Source: an uncultured bacterium (GTDB lineage: Bacteria; Bacillota; Clostridia; Oscillospirales; Ruminococcaceae). Taken from it: a stretch of DNA of 42,356 nt. A program made the translations under genes and the position numbers. Position 1 is the first letter of the stretch. Every line of letters begins with the position of its first letter. The notes beneath the pieces are model-generated. The model saw only the letters and a program-made list of their open reading frames with translations. It was not told the origin of the DNA and made no database searches. Location of the stretch: contig CAJMLV010000026.1 in the NCBI GenBank assembly GCA_905214345.1, positions 1 to 42,356 of the forward strand, read 5' to 3'. Below are positions 1 to 7,970 of the stretch, one piece after another.

Positions 1-9
1 TCTTGGGGT

Positions 10-87
10 CTGGGGCCGCAGCCCCAGCCGGCGGCCGCCGCATCGGAACGGCGGGACTTTTCGCTTCCTTTTGGTCACAAAAGGAAG
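10..87. repeat. Two short inverted repeats in gene-free edge sequence
   Basis: Positions 1-140 contain no gene I can support. There are two perfect hairpins: a GC-rich one with 7-bp arms at 10-16 and 21-27, and an AT-richer one with 9-bp arms (cttcctttt at 64-72, aaaaggaag at 79-87) around a 6-base loop. Neither has a clear T-run, so I do not call them terminators. They look like pieces of a dispersed intergenic repeat, but only a genome-wide search could show that. Confidence 0.4.
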
Positions 88-140
88 GACCAAACAGCAG
101 CCTGCCGTCTGCCAAGAAGCAAGCAAGAAAGAACCAAGCA

Positions 141-185
141 AAAAACACCCTCGGGTTGGTAGGAACCAACTGCCGAGGGTGTTTT
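141..185. terminator. Bidirectional intrinsic terminator
   Basis: A long hairpin has outer arms 142-154 and 173-185 (aaaacaccctcgg with its complement) and inner arms gttggt/accaac at 155-160 and 165-170. A-rich sequence on one side and T-rich sequence on the other make it usable in both directions. It lies 8 bp past the stop of the HD-domain gene on the minus strand, so that gene is its natural client. Confidence 0.85.
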
Positions 186-192
186 CTGTTTA

Positions 193-681
193 TTATTTGC
201 TTCTCGCCAGCGCCGGCCGCAACCGCCGGGTGCGGGTGTACACCATCTCATGGATGGCGCAGAGCTTATCCGCCAGGCAGACCAGCCAGCCTTCGGTGCA
301 GGCGGGGGGCACGGGGGTCAGGGGGAACATGTGACGCAAAATCACGTTCTGTTCCACCTCGTCCAGGTCCCAATCCTCCAAGGCGTTGCGCAGGGCCGTA
401 CGGGGATGGGTAAAGCCGTGCAGCCGGTGGCTGTCGTCCTTCTCGTGCCAGTCGTACAGAAAGTAATCGTGCAGCAGCGCGCCGCGGATGAGGGCATCCT
501 TATCCACTTCCACGCCGAAAGCATCGGCCAGGCGGCAGCTCAAAGCCGCCACGCGGACGCAATGTTCATACACGCTCACACCGCCATGCTGCACAAAGTT
601 GTGGGTGCGGGCGTAGCGGCCTTCGCGCTCCAGGCGCGCGGCCACAGCGGCGATCTCGAAATCCAGGTCTGTCACCTGCAT
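193..681 (-). CDS. HD-domain protein, putative phosphohydrolase
   Basis: This 162-residue protein carries the HD-superfamily metal-binding pattern: His40 in VYEHCVRVA, the H71-D72 pair in LLHDYFLYDW, further histidines at 88 and 92, and Asp138 in CLADKLCAIHE. HD proteins are metal-dependent phosphohydrolases acting on nucleotides or phosphoesters; the substrate cannot be told from sequence. It is small and soluble, with no signal peptide or membrane segment. The ATG is preceded by a strong ribosome-binding site (aaaggagg, about 8 bases upstream). It has its own promoter (740-767) and a terminator just past its stop, so it is probably a single-gene transcript. Conserved short HD proteins of this length are common in clostridia and usually uncharacterised. 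Confidence 0.85.
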   Translation of the reverse strand: MQVTDLDFEIAAVAARLEREGRYARTHNFVQHGGVSVYEHCVRVAALSCRLADAFGVEVDKDALIRGALLHDYFLYDWHEKDDSHRLHGFTHPRTALRNALEDWDLDEVEQNVILRHMFPLTPVPPACTEGWLVCLADKLCAIHEMVYTRTRRLRPALARSK

Positions 682-739
682 CGGCGTTCCTCCTTTTAAG
701 GTCCGTCATAGGTAAAGGCCAACATTCGTTCCATTAGCT

Positions 740-767
740 ATTATACAGACCCCGTCCGCCTTTGCAA
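740..767 (-). promoter_or_regulatory. Sigma-A type promoter for the HD-domain gene
   Basis: On the minus strand a TTGCAA -35 (762-767) and a perfect TATAAT -10 (740-745) are separated by 16 bp. The start codon lies about 60 bp downstream. No clear terminator separates this promoter from the upstream GTPase gene ending at 812, so some read-through is possible. Confidence 0.75.
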
Positions 768-811
768 GCATCTGACTGTAAAATGTTTGTTAAAACGGCG
801 TTTTTCAGCAA

Positions 812-1789
812 TTAGCTGAACATGACCACGTCCTCCACCGGTTTTTCGGCAGGTTCGACGGACACCGCCGTGAGCACCGGACCGGTGGAATCGGGGGTCT
901 GGCCCTTGTAGATGGGGTGGAACTTCAGCCCCACCTTGGCGGTGAGGGTGATCCAGTCCCGCTGTTTCAGGGTCTTGTACTCGTCGTACTTGCAGGGGAA
1001 GCCCACAAACTGGATGTCCTGCACGCAGCAGGTCATGGCGAAGCGGCCGGGCACGAAAGCGCCCTTGCCCGCCCGGGAAGTCTGGCACACCTGGGCCAGG
1101 AACTTCACCGTCTTGCCGTCGTATTTTTCCGGTTCCTCCATGCAGTCCATATACCACACGCCGAAAAATTCCGGCGGGATCTCGATGACCGGGGCGTTCA
1201 CATCAAAGGGCAGGGGGTCCGGGATGTCGTCGTAGGCCACCGAACCGTCCTTGAACTCATAGGCGATGTCGCACCGGCGGCTGGCCTGGCGCACCAGCTT
1301 GTGGATGAGCTGGCGGCTCTCGTCATCGTTCACCGCCTCGGCGCGGTTGACCACCAGCAGCTCGCTGGTGCGCAGCTTGTCCAGCAGCAGGGCGCGCATG
1401 GCGTTGTCACCCGCATAGGTCTTGATGGTGGTGCCGTCCGCCGTTGCCAGGCACTGATAGATCACCCAGTTGGCAGGCAGGGCTTCGGCCAGGTCCTGCA
1501 CCAGCCACATGCCGTTGTATTCGATGATGACCCGGCCGCAGCCGCTCTTGGTGGCCAGGCGGGTCAGGTTCTGCTGGTTCAGCTCGGCCTTGTCGGTGAT
1601 GTATTCCACCGTCACGCCGCCAAAGGCGAACTTGTCGGGTTCATACTCTTCCTCGCCGTCCTCGCAGATGAGCAGCAGGGTCTTGTCGCCGGAATCGAAC
1701 TGCTCGTCCTCCATGGTCTCCTGGATGAACTTGGTCTTGCCGCTTTCCAGCATACCCACAAAGAGGTAAACAGGGATCTGTTTTGCCAT
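812..1789 (-). CDS. P-loop GTPase with C-terminal DUF1980-like domain
   Basis: This 325-residue protein has a CobW/G3E-like P-loop (GMLESGKT, residues 12-19) and a possible base-recognition motif at VVNRAEA (about 146-152). It lacks the CxCC metal motif of classical CobW proteins. The C-terminal third (about 208-315) resembles the DUF1980/YcgQ C-terminal domain, with YMDCMEEPEKYDGKTV and a paired cysteine in GRFAMTCC (about 248-255). DUF1980 proteins normally accompany the YcgR-type permease and have been linked to metal handling; no permease is encoded here. The gene follows the His-rich CobW gene by 18 bp on the same strand, so the two are probably co-transcribed and work together in metal allocation, perhaps zinc. 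The function is inferred. Confidence 0.8.
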   Translation of the reverse strand: MAKQIPVYLFVGMLESGKTKFIQETMEDEQFDSGDKTLLLICEDGEEEYEPDKFAFGGVTVEYITDKAELNQQNLTRLATKSGCGRVIIEYNGMWLVQDLAEALPANWVIYQCLATADGTTIKTYAGDNAMRALLLDKLRTSELLVVNRAEAVNDDESRQLIHKLVRQASRRCDIAYEFKDGSVAYDDIPDPLPFDVNAPVIEIPPEFFGVWYMDCMEEPEKYDGKTVKFLAQVCQTSRAGKGAFVPGRFAMTCCVQDIQFVGFPCKYDEYKTLKQRDWITLTAKVGLKFHPIYKGQTPDSTGPVLTAVSVEPAEKPVEDVVMFS

Positions 1790-1807
1790 GTCGGGTTCCT
1801 TTCCGCC

Positions 1808-3067
1808 TTACAGGCCAAAGAGTTCCGCCAGGCCGTGCTCGTCCAGGCCGGAGCCGATGACGCACAGCTTGCCGGTGACGTCGGGGCTGCCGGTGCGCAC
1901 CTCGTGCTCGCCGGGAACCATGTCGAACTCGAACCAGCCGGAGCCGCCGTCCACGATGCCCTTGGCACGCAGAACAGCGCCGTACTTGCCGGAATCCAGC
2001 GCTTCCAGAGCGGCGTCCAGCTCTTCCCTGGTGTAGCGGCGGGCGGTCTCGCGGCCCCAGCTCACGAACACCTCGTCGGCGTCGTGGTCATGGTGATGGT
2101 GGCCGCAGCTGCACACGCCGTGCTCATCATAATGATGCTCATGATGATGCTCGTGGTCATGGTGGCAGCAGTGCTCGTGCTCCTCATGGTCATGGTCGTG
2201 ATGATGGCAGCATTCGCCCTCCTCATGGTCATGATCGTGATGATGGCAGCACTCGCCCTCTTCATGATCATGGTCGTGATGATGGCAGCACTCGCCCTCC
2301 TCATGGTCGTGGTCATGATGGTGGCAGCATTCGCCTTCCTCATGGTCGTGGTCGTGATGGTGGCAGCATTCGCCGTCGTGGTGGTGATGATGGTGATGCT
2401 CCTCCTCATCCCCGTGGGCGGCGTTGGCGGCCTGGGCCTGCTCGATGAGCTCGGCCACCAGGTCCCGCTTGCCGTCCATGACGGCCACGATCTGCTTGCC
2501 GTTCAGGGCAGACCAGTCGGTGGTGACGATGGTGGCGGTGGGGTTCTTTTCCTGCAGCAGAGCCACGGCCTTGGCCACCTTGGCCTCGTCGGCGTTGCCG
2601 GTGCGGCTGAGGATCAGGCAGGAAGCATGGCTCACCTGGTCGTCGTAGAACTCGCCGAAGTTCTTCATATACAGCTTGACCTTGTTCACGTCGGCCACGG
2701 TGACAAAGCTGTTCAGCACCACGGGCAGGGTCTCGGCCACGCCCTCCACGGCGCGGGTCACGTCGGACAGCTTGCCCACACCGGAAGGCTCGATGAGGAT
2801 GCGGTCGGGATGGTAGGTCTCCACCACCTTCTTGAGAGCTTCCCGGAAGTCGCCCACCAGGCTGCAGCAGATGCAGCCGGAGTTCAGCTCGTTCACCTGG
2901 ATGCCCGCTTCCCGCATGAAACCGCCGTCAATGCCGATCTCACCGAATTCGTTTTCGATGAGCACCAGCTTTTCGCCGCCGAAGGCTTCCTGGATGAGCT
3001 TCTTGATCAGGGTAGTCTTGCCGGCGCCCAGAAAGCCGGAGAAAATATCGATCTTGGTCTGTGTCAT
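1808..3067 (-). CDS. CobW-family GTPase with His/Cys-rich metal-binding repeat
   Basis: CobW/G3E GTPases deliver metals such as zinc or cobalt to client proteins. This 419-residue member has the Walker A GFLGAGKTT (11-19), ENEFGE (38-43), the metal motif CICC (65-68) and SWGRET near the start of the CobW C-terminal domain (about 336-341). Between the GTPase and C-terminal domains lies an exceptionally His/Asp/Cys-rich stretch of about 105 residues, including five tandem copies of GECCHHHDHDHEE. I chose the ATG at 3067, with agagg about 10 bases upstream, rather than the TTG two codons earlier, which would sit too close to the ribosome-binding site. It heads a two-gene unit with the GTPase at 812-1789. 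A hairpin terminator stands between its promoter and its start. Confidence 0.92.
   Translation of the reverse strand: MTQTKIDIFSGFLGAGKTTLIKKLIQEAFGGEKLVLIENEFGEIGIDGGFMREAGIQVNELNSGCICCSLVGDFREALKKVVETYHPDRILIEPSGVGKLSDVTRAVEGVAETLPVVLNSFVTVADVNKVKLYMKNFGEFYDDQVSHASCLILSRTGNADEAKVAKAVALLQEKNPTATIVTTDWSALNGKQIVAVMDGKRDLVAELIEQAQAANAAHGDEEEHHHHHHHDGECCHHHDHDHEEGECCHHHDHDHEEGECCHHHDHDHEEGECCHHHDHDHEEGECCHHHDHDHEEHEHCCHHDHEHHHEHHYDEHGVCSCGHHHHDHDADEVFVSWGRETARRYTREELDAALEALDSGKYGAVLRAKGIVDGGSGWFEFDMVPGEHEVRTGSPDVTGKLCVIGSGLDEHGLAELFGL
2180..2374 (-). repeat. Five 39-bp in-frame tandem repeats in the CobW gene
   Basis: The repeat encodes five near-identical copies of a 13-residue unit, GECCHHHDHDHEE. 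The copies differ mainly at synonymous codon positions. The flanking sequence on both sides is also His-rich but irregular. Because the unit length is a multiple of three, copy-number changes would keep the frame and alter metal-binding capacity. Confidence 0.9.
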
Positions 3068-3114
3068 ATTCAATCAACCTCTGTTTTCTGTCTTGACAAA
3101 TGCGTTGTTGCGGC

Positions 3115-3140
3115 AAAAAAAGCCCGGCAGTCCGGGCCTT
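3115..3140 (-). terminator. Intrinsic terminator in the leader of the CobW operon
   Basis: Read on the minus strand, a 6-bp GC stem (gcccgg at 3122-3127, ccgggc at 3132-3137) with a 4-base loop is followed by seven T residues (3121-3115). It lies between the TATAAT at 3155-3160 and the CobW start at 3067, so it interrupts the mRNA leader. No other minus-strand gene lies upstream that it could serve. It therefore looks like an attenuator. Confidence 0.7.
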
Positions 3141-3154
3141 TGTCTGCTAATACC

Positions 3155-3183
3155 ATTATAACAAACCCGTCAAGGGGCAAAGG
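3155..3183 (-). promoter_or_regulatory. Promoter of the CobW operon, weak -35
   Basis: A perfect TATAAT (3155-3160) is present on the minus strand. At the usual distance the -35 region (about 3177-3183) reads CTTTGC or CCTTTG, a poor match. Transcription would begin near 3148 and meet the hairpin terminator within about 15 bases. A weak -35 may indicate an activator or low basal expression. Confidence 0.5.
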
Positions 3184-3292
3184 GCACAATTTTCCCGCCG
3201 GTGCGGGGTGATTTTTTGGCCCACCTATGCCAAAATACCGCCCGCTGCCGCGTAATATGGACAGGGGTCGTGCTGATTCCGCCGCCCGGTTG

Positions 3293-3301
3293 TGCTATAC
3301 T
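3293..3301 (+). promoter_or_regulatory. Extended -10 promoter of the response-regulator operon
   Basis: The sequence TGCTATACT forms an extended -10 element (TG, one base, then TATACT). No good -35 is seen at 17 bp, which fits extended -10 promoters. The predicted leader to the TTG start at 3334 is only about 25 bases and holds the ribosome-binding site gggaggg. Confidence 0.6.
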
Positions 3302-3333
3302 GGGGATAACAACGTCTGAGGGAGGGACCTGCT

Positions 3334-4005
3334 TTGTACCGTATCCTGATCGTGGAGGATGACCCCGTCATCGCCCGCAGCACCGCCCGGGTGCTCACCG
3401 ACCAGGGCTACACCGCCGCCGTGGCCGGGGACCTCACCGACATTCTGCCCCAGTTCCGGGCCTTTGATCCCCAGCTGGTGATCCTGGACCTTTCCCTGCC
3501 CTACCACAACGGCTACCACTGGTGCCGCCGCCTGCGGGAACTCTCCGACCTGCCCATCCTGTTCCTGTCCTCGGCGGCGGACAGCCTGAACCAGGTCACC
3601 GCCATGGACCTGGGGGCGGACGACTACCTGGCCAAGCCCTTTGACGCCGAGCTTCTGGCCGCCCGGGTGCAGGCCCTTCTGCGCCGTGCCTACGCCTACC
3701 GCCGTGCCGCCGATGTGCTGGACTGCGGCGGGGTGCCCCTGGACCTGAGTGCCGGAGTGCTGCGGACGGAAAGCGGACCCGTGACCCTGACCCGCAACGA
3801 GCTGCGCATTTTGCAGGCGCTGCTGGAACGCCGGGGCCAGGTGGTGCGCCGGGAGGACCTGATGACCGCTTTGTGGGCCACCGACTGCTATGTGGACGAA
3901 AACACCCTGACGGTGAATGTGGGGCGTCTGCGCAAAAAACTGGAAGCCGCCGGGCTGCCGGGGCTCATCCGCACCGTGAAAGGCGAGGGATACTGCATCC
4001 AATGA
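3334..4005 (+). CDS. OmpR-family response regulator (BceR-like)
   Basis: This 223-residue DNA-binding response regulator has a receiver domain with acidic pocket E8/D9/D10, phosphoacceptor Asp52 in LVILDLSLP and Lys101 in LAKPF. A winged-helix domain follows (about 125-222), ending in the typical RTVKGEGYCI. Translation starts at a TTG behind gggaggg. Its stop overlaps the kinase start (ATGA), so the two are translationally coupled. The kinase is of the intramembrane-sensing type, and an MacB/BceAB-like exporter follows. The family is known to respond to bacitracin, lantibiotics or other cell-wall peptides by inducing its exporter; the inducer here is unknown. Its likely target is the paired TGTAAG element at 5022-5049. 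Confidence 0.93.
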   Translation: MYRILIVEDDPVIARSTARVLTDQGYTAAVAGDLTDILPQFRAFDPQLVILDLSLPYHNGYHWCRRLRELSDLPILFLSSAADSLNQVTAMDLGADDYLAKPFDAELLAARVQALLRRAYAYRRAADVLDCGGVPLDLSAGVLRTESGPVTLTRNELRILQALLERRGQVVRREDLMTALWATDCYVDENTLTVNVGRLRKKLEAAGLPGLIRTVKGEGYCIQ

Positions 4006-5003
4006 AAATCTTCGCTGCCTACCTGCGGGAACGCAGGCAGATCCTTGTGACCTGGGCCTTGTGTACCGCCGTGTTTGCCCTGGTCACCCTGCTGTACGGT
4101 CTGCCCGCCGAGGGCGCTTTGTACGGGGCTTTTCTCTCCGCCCTGGGGACTGCCGGGGTGCTGGGAGCGGGCTGGCCGGGCTGGCGCCGCCGCCTGGACG
4201 CGGTGGAACAGGCCGCCGCCGATCCCGACCGGGACCATCTCCCCCTGCCGGACCCCACCGCCGGACCCCACAGCCTGGAAAGCGCCTACCGCCGGGCACT
4301 GCTGGCCCAGACCGACCGCTGCGCCGCTTTGCGCCGGGACCGGCGGGAACTGCAGGACGACCTTCTGGACTATTTTGCCACCTGGGCCCACCAGGTCAAA
4401 ACGCCTCTGGCCGCCATGCGGCTGCTTTTGCAGAGCGGGGCGGACCCCGCCGAGCTGGAACCGGAACTGTTCCGCACTGAAGGCTATGTGGACGCTGCCA
4501 TGGGCTACCTGCGCCTGGGGGCAGAGAGCCGGGACCTGGTGCTGGCCCCCACCGCCCTGGACCCGCTGGTGCGGGGCTGTCTGCGGCGGTATGCCCGGAT
4601 GTTCATTCTGGGCCGCCTGCGGCTGGACTATGCCGAGGCCGCGGCCAACGCCCGACCGGTCACCGACGGAAAGTGGACGGCCTTTATCCTGGAACAGCTG
4701 CTTTCCAACGCGGTGAAGTACACCCCGCCCGGGGGCACCGTCACGGTGACGGCGGACAGCCGGACCCTGACGGTGGCGGACACCGGCCCGGGCATCGACG
4801 CCGCCGACCTGCCCCGCATCTTCGAGAAAGGCTACACCGGAGCCAACGGGAGAGAAAAGCAGGCGGAATCCAGCGGGCTGGGGCTGTATCTCTGCGCCCG
4901 GGCCGCCGCCCGGATGGGCTGCACCCTGAAAGCCGAAAACCGTCCCGCGGGCGGCTGCGTCTTTACCCTCACCTTCCCGGAAGAAGGTACTTTGTACGAA
5001 TGA
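4002..5003 (+). CDS. Intramembrane-sensing histidine kinase (BceS-like)
   Basis: This 333-residue kinase has two N-terminal membrane segments (about 15-33 and 38-57) with almost no extracellular loop, the hallmark of BceS-type kinases that sense through their partner transporter. The H-box is ATWAHQVKTPLAAMRLLL with His130. The ATPase domain shows the N-box EQLLSNAVKYTPPGG, G1 VADTGPGID, the IFEKGYTG loop and G2 SSGLGLYL. It overlaps the regulator gene by 3 bp (4003-4005). The next genes, 150 bp downstream, encode the matching ATPase and permease. Phosphotransfer from His130 to Asp52 of the regulator is the expected output. Confidence 0.93.
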   Translation: MKIFAAYLRERRQILVTWALCTAVFALVTLLYGLPAEGALYGAFLSALGTAGVLGAGWPGWRRRLDAVEQAAADPDRDHLPLPDPTAGPHSLESAYRRALLAQTDRCAALRRDRRELQDDLLDYFATWAHQVKTPLAAMRLLLQSGADPAELEPELFRTEGYVDAAMGYLRLGAESRDLVLAPTALDPLVRGCLRRYARMFILGRLRLDYAEAAANARPVTDGKWTAFILEQLLSNAVKYTPPGGTVTVTADSRTLTVADTGPGIDAADLPRIFEKGYTGANGREKQAESSGLGLYLCARAAARMGCTLKAENRPAGGCVFTLTFPEEGTLYE

Positions 5004-5021
5004 CGGCCATGTGACAAAACT

Positions 5022-5087
5022 GTAAGATACCTGCCCCGAAAGTGTAAGGTCTTTCGATGGCAGAAAAACGGCGGATGGGCTATGCTG
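5022..5087 (+). promoter_or_regulatory. Paired TGTAAG operator and promoter of the ABC transporter
   Basis: Two direct TGTAAG hexamers lie at 5022-5027 and 5044-5049, 22 bp apart start to start, which is two helical turns. A -10-like TATGCT is at 5082-5087, with only a poor -35 (tggcag, about 5059-5064). Direct half-sites just upstream of a weak -35 are the usual arrangement for activation by an OmpR-type regulator. The ATPase gene starts 70 bp further on. Confidence 0.6.
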
Positions 5088-5157
5088 GTATCAGTACCGG
5101 GGCCCGTCCGCCTTTTGACTGGGCCCGGGCAGTTTTTGAACAAAGGAGCAACACAGC

Positions 5158-5928
5158 ATGTCCACACCTCTTTTGCAGATCAACCATCTGGAAAAAGTAT
5201 ACACCGCCCGTTTCGGGTCCATGCGGGTGCAGGCCCTGGCGGACATCAGCTTCGATGTGCCCGAAGGCGAATACCTGGCCATCATGGGCGAATCCGGCGC
5301 GGGCAAAACCACCCTTCTGAACATTCTGGCCGCCCTGGACCGCCCCACCGGGGGCAGCGTGAACCTGCGGGGCCGGGACCTGACCCGCATTCCCGACGCC
5401 GAACTGGCGGAGTTCCGCCGGGACCACCTGGGCTTTGTGTTCCAGGACTTCAACCTGCTGGACACCCTCTCGGTACGGGACAACATCCTGCTGCCCCTGG
5501 TGCTGGCAGACACCCCCTATGCCGAGATGGCCGCCCGGCTGCAGCCCCTGGCCACCCGCCTGGGCATTGCCGCTTTGCTGGACAAGTTCCCCTATGAGAT
5601 CTCCGGCGGGCAGAAGCAGCGGGCCGCGGTGGCCCGGGCGCTGATCACCAGGCCCGACCTGATCCTGGCGGACGAACCCACCGGCGCCCTGGATTCCCAT
5701 TCGGCGGATGCCCTTCTGAAGATGTTCGGCGCCATCAACCGGGACGGCCAGACCATCGTCATGGTCACCCACAGCGTGCGGGCTGCCAGCCACGCCCAGC
5801 GGGTGCTGTTCTTGCGGGACGGCCAGGTGTACCACCAGCTCTACCGGGGTTCCCTGAGCCGGGAAGAGATGTTCGCCCGCATTTCGGACACCCTCACCGC
5901 CCTTTCGGGAGGTATGGACCATGAATAA
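5158..5928 (+). CDS. ABC transporter ATP-binding protein (BceA-like)
   Basis: This 256-residue ATPase of the MacB/BceA type has Walker A GESGAGKTT (about 44-52), a Q-loop in FVFQDFNLLD, signature ISGGQKQR, Walker B LILADEPTGALD and switch His in VTHS. It pairs with the FtsX-like permease whose gene overlaps it by 8 bp. Such transporters remove or free cell-wall-active peptides from their lipid targets and pass flux information to the partner kinase. A good ribosome-binding site (aaaggag) precedes the ATG. It is predicted to be induced through the TGTAAG repeats. Confidence 0.94.
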   Translation: MSTPLLQINHLEKVYTARFGSMRVQALADISFDVPEGEYLAIMGESGAGKTTLLNILAALDRPTGGSVNLRGRDLTRIPDAELAEFRRDHLGFVFQDFNLLDTLSVRDNILLPLVLADTPYAEMAARLQPLATRLGIAALLDKFPYEISGGQKQRAAVARALITRPDLILADEPTGALDSHSADALLKMFGAINRDGQTIVMVTHSVRAASHAQRVLFLRDGQVYHQLYRGSLSREEMFARISDTLTALSGGMDHE

Positions 5929-7918
5929 ATGGAAGCTGTACCTGCGCATGGGTACCCGGGGCGTGGCCAGCAACCGGCAGCTGTATCTGCCCTTTTCCCT
6001 GGCTGCCGCGGGCTGCACCGCCATGTGCTACCTGCTGCGGTACCTGAATTACAGCGAGCTGGTGGCCACCATGCGGGGCGGGGAATATGTGCGGCTGATG
6101 CTCTCTTTGGGCAGCATCGTCATGGTGTTTCTGGTGGTGTGGATCATGGCCTACGCCAACGGCTTCGTGATGAACCGCCGCGCCCGTGAACTGGCCCTGT
6201 ACAGCGTTCTGGGCCTGCGCCGCCGGGACATTGCCGCCATCCACGGGGTGGAGACCGTCCTGCTCTATCTGGGCGGCACGGCGGCAGGTCTGGCGGTGGG
6301 CGCTCTGTTCAGCAAGCTGGCCCTGGCTTTTCTTTTGCGGCTCATGCTCACCCCCATCCCCCTGGGCTTTTCCTTCAGCTGGGCCGGCGCGGCGGAATCC
6401 GCCCTGGCCTTTGCGGTGCTTTTCTTCTGGTTCTATCTGCGGGACCTGCGGCGCATCTGCCGCACCAAACCCATTGAACTGCTCCACGCCGGGCAGATGG
6501 GCGACCGGGAACCCAAAAGCCGGGTGCTGCTGGCTCTGCTGGGCGTGGTGACTCTGGGCGGCGGGTACGCCCTCTCCTTTTTCACCACCGACCTGGTCAT
6601 GGTCATCTTCCTCTTCTTTGCGGCGGTGGCGCTGGTCATCATCGGCACCCACTGCCTGTTCGGGGCGGGCAGCGTGGTGCTGCTCAAGGCGCTGCGCCGC
6701 AACAAACGGTTTTATTACCATCCCCGGCGTTTCATTGCGGTGTCCGGGCTCATCCACCGCATGAACCAGAATGCCCGTGGCCTGGCCAACATCTGTATTC
6801 TGGTCACCACCGTGCTGGTCAGCCTGGCCACCACCGTCTGCATGTATGCGGGCATCGAGACCACCCTGGACAAAAACTATCCCAACGAGATCATGGTGTC
6901 CGGCTTCTGTGACACCGACGCCCTGGCCGAAACCGACTACACCTGGCTGGATGACCTGGTGGCGGAAAGCGTTGCCCCCTGGACCGATGCCCCCGCCCAG
7001 GGGTTTGCCTTCTGCTCTCTGGGCGCCCGGCAGACGGAGGAAGGGTATGTCTCGGTCAACTCCAACGATCCCACCGGCCAGACCGGGTTTTATATCACCT
7101 CTGCCGGAGATTACACCGCCCTGACCGGGCAGGCGGCGGACCTGGAACCGGGCACCGCCCTCATCCTCTGGCCCGACGGCAGCAGCGGGGACCTGGTGCT
7201 GGACGGCGTGACCTGGAAAAATGCCGGGCAGCCGGTGGAGTGGCCCCGGGCAAACACCTACTTTCCCACTGCGGGCAACGGCACTGTCTGGGTGGTGCTG
7301 CCCGGTCGGGAGGACCTGGCCGGGGTGGTGCGGGCCGCCGAAGCTGCGGGCACCCGCATCAACGCCCATTACGGCGTGCTGCTCAACCCCACCGGCCTGA
7401 GCGACGAGGAACTCATCGCCTGCGCCGACACCATCTTCGACGTTTTGCCCGACGAGGGGGAGACCCCGGGGTTCTCCGGCTGGGTGTATATCTTTGACCG
7501 GGCCAGCCTGCGGGTGCAGTATTACCAGATGAACGGCAGCTTCGTCTTCCTGGGCGTGTTCCTGGCCATGATGTTCAGCCTGGCCACCGTGCTGATGATC
7601 TACTACAAGCAGCTCAGCGAAGGATACGAGGACCGCAGCCGGTTCATCATTCTGCAAAAGGTGGGTCTGAGCGCCGGCGAGGTGCGGGCCGCCATCCGCA
7701 CCCAGGTGCTGGGTGTGTTCTTTCTGCCTCTGGCAGGGGCGGCGGTGCATCTGGCCGCCGCGGCGCCCATGCTCATGCGGCTGATCTCGGTGTTCGGCCT
7801 GGCGGACGCAATGCTGTTCTGGCTGTGCGCCGCGGGCACCCTGGCCGTGTTCACCCTGTGCTATACGGGGGTCTATGCCCTGACGGCACGGCAGTATTAC
7901 CGCATCGTGCGGATGTAA
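5921..7918 (+). CDS. FtsX-like ABC permease (BceB-like)
   Basis: This 665-residue permease matches the usual length of BceB proteins. About ten hydrophobic segments are visible: one near 22-40, a group between 60 and 290, and a group after 540. A hydrophilic extracellular domain of roughly 200 residues (about 320-535) lies between the penultimate groups, the peptide-binding region of the family. FtsX-type signatures ELALYSVLGLRRRDI and the matching C-terminal FIILQKVGLSAGEVRAAI, which contact the ATPase, are present. It overlaps the ATPase gene (5921-5928) and ends before a strong terminator. Confidence 0.93.
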   Translation: MNKWKLYLRMGTRGVASNRQLYLPFSLAAAGCTAMCYLLRYLNYSELVATMRGGEYVRLMLSLGSIVMVFLVVWIMAYANGFVMNRRARELALYSVLGLRRRDIAAIHGVETVLLYLGGTAAGLAVGALFSKLALAFLLRLMLTPIPLGFSFSWAGAAESALAFAVLFFWFYLRDLRRICRTKPIELLHAGQMGDREPKSRVLLALLGVVTLGGGYALSFFTTDLVMVIFLFFAAVALVIIGTHCLFGAGSVVLLKALRRNKRFYYHPRRFIAVSGLIHRMNQNARGLANICILVTTVLVSLATTVCMYAGIETTLDKNYPNEIMVSGFCDTDALAETDYTWLDDLVAESVAPWTDAPAQGFAFCSLGARQTEEGYVSVNSNDPTGQTGFYITSAGDYTALTGQAADLEPGTALILWPDGSSGDLVLDGVTWKNAGQPVEWPRANTYFPTAGNGTVWVVLPGREDLAGVVRAAEAAGTRINAHYGVLLNPTGLSDEELIACADTIFDVLPDEGETPGFSGWVYIFDRASLRVQYYQMNGSFVFLGVFLAMMFSLATVLMIYYKQLSEGYEDRSRFIILQKVGLSAGEVRAAIRTQVLGVFFLPLAGAAVHLAAAAPMLMRLISVFGLADAMLFWLCAAGTLAVFTLCYTGVYALTARQYYRIVRM

Positions 7919-7928
7919 AAACAGCCTG

Positions 7929-7970
7929 AAAGGGCGGGGTTTGCTCTTGCTAACCCCGCCCCTTTACTAT
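7929..7970 (+). terminator. Terminator of the BceRSAB-like operon
   Basis: A GC-rich hairpin with arms of 13-14 bases (aaagggcggggtt at 7929-7941 and its near-complement at 7952-7965, one bulged base) is followed by a T-rich stretch. It lies 11 bp after the permease stop. Confidence 0.85.

Noticed and set aside
2180..2374. Regular 39-bp repeats suggesting a CRISPR array
   Set aside because: Repeats abut without spacers, stay in frame and encode a metal-binding motif; no cas genes are present.
917..3211. A 764-residue open frame on the plus strand
   Set aside because: It lies antisense to both CobW-type genes; its sequence is the low-complexity mirror of the His repeat and has no family match or ribosome-binding site.
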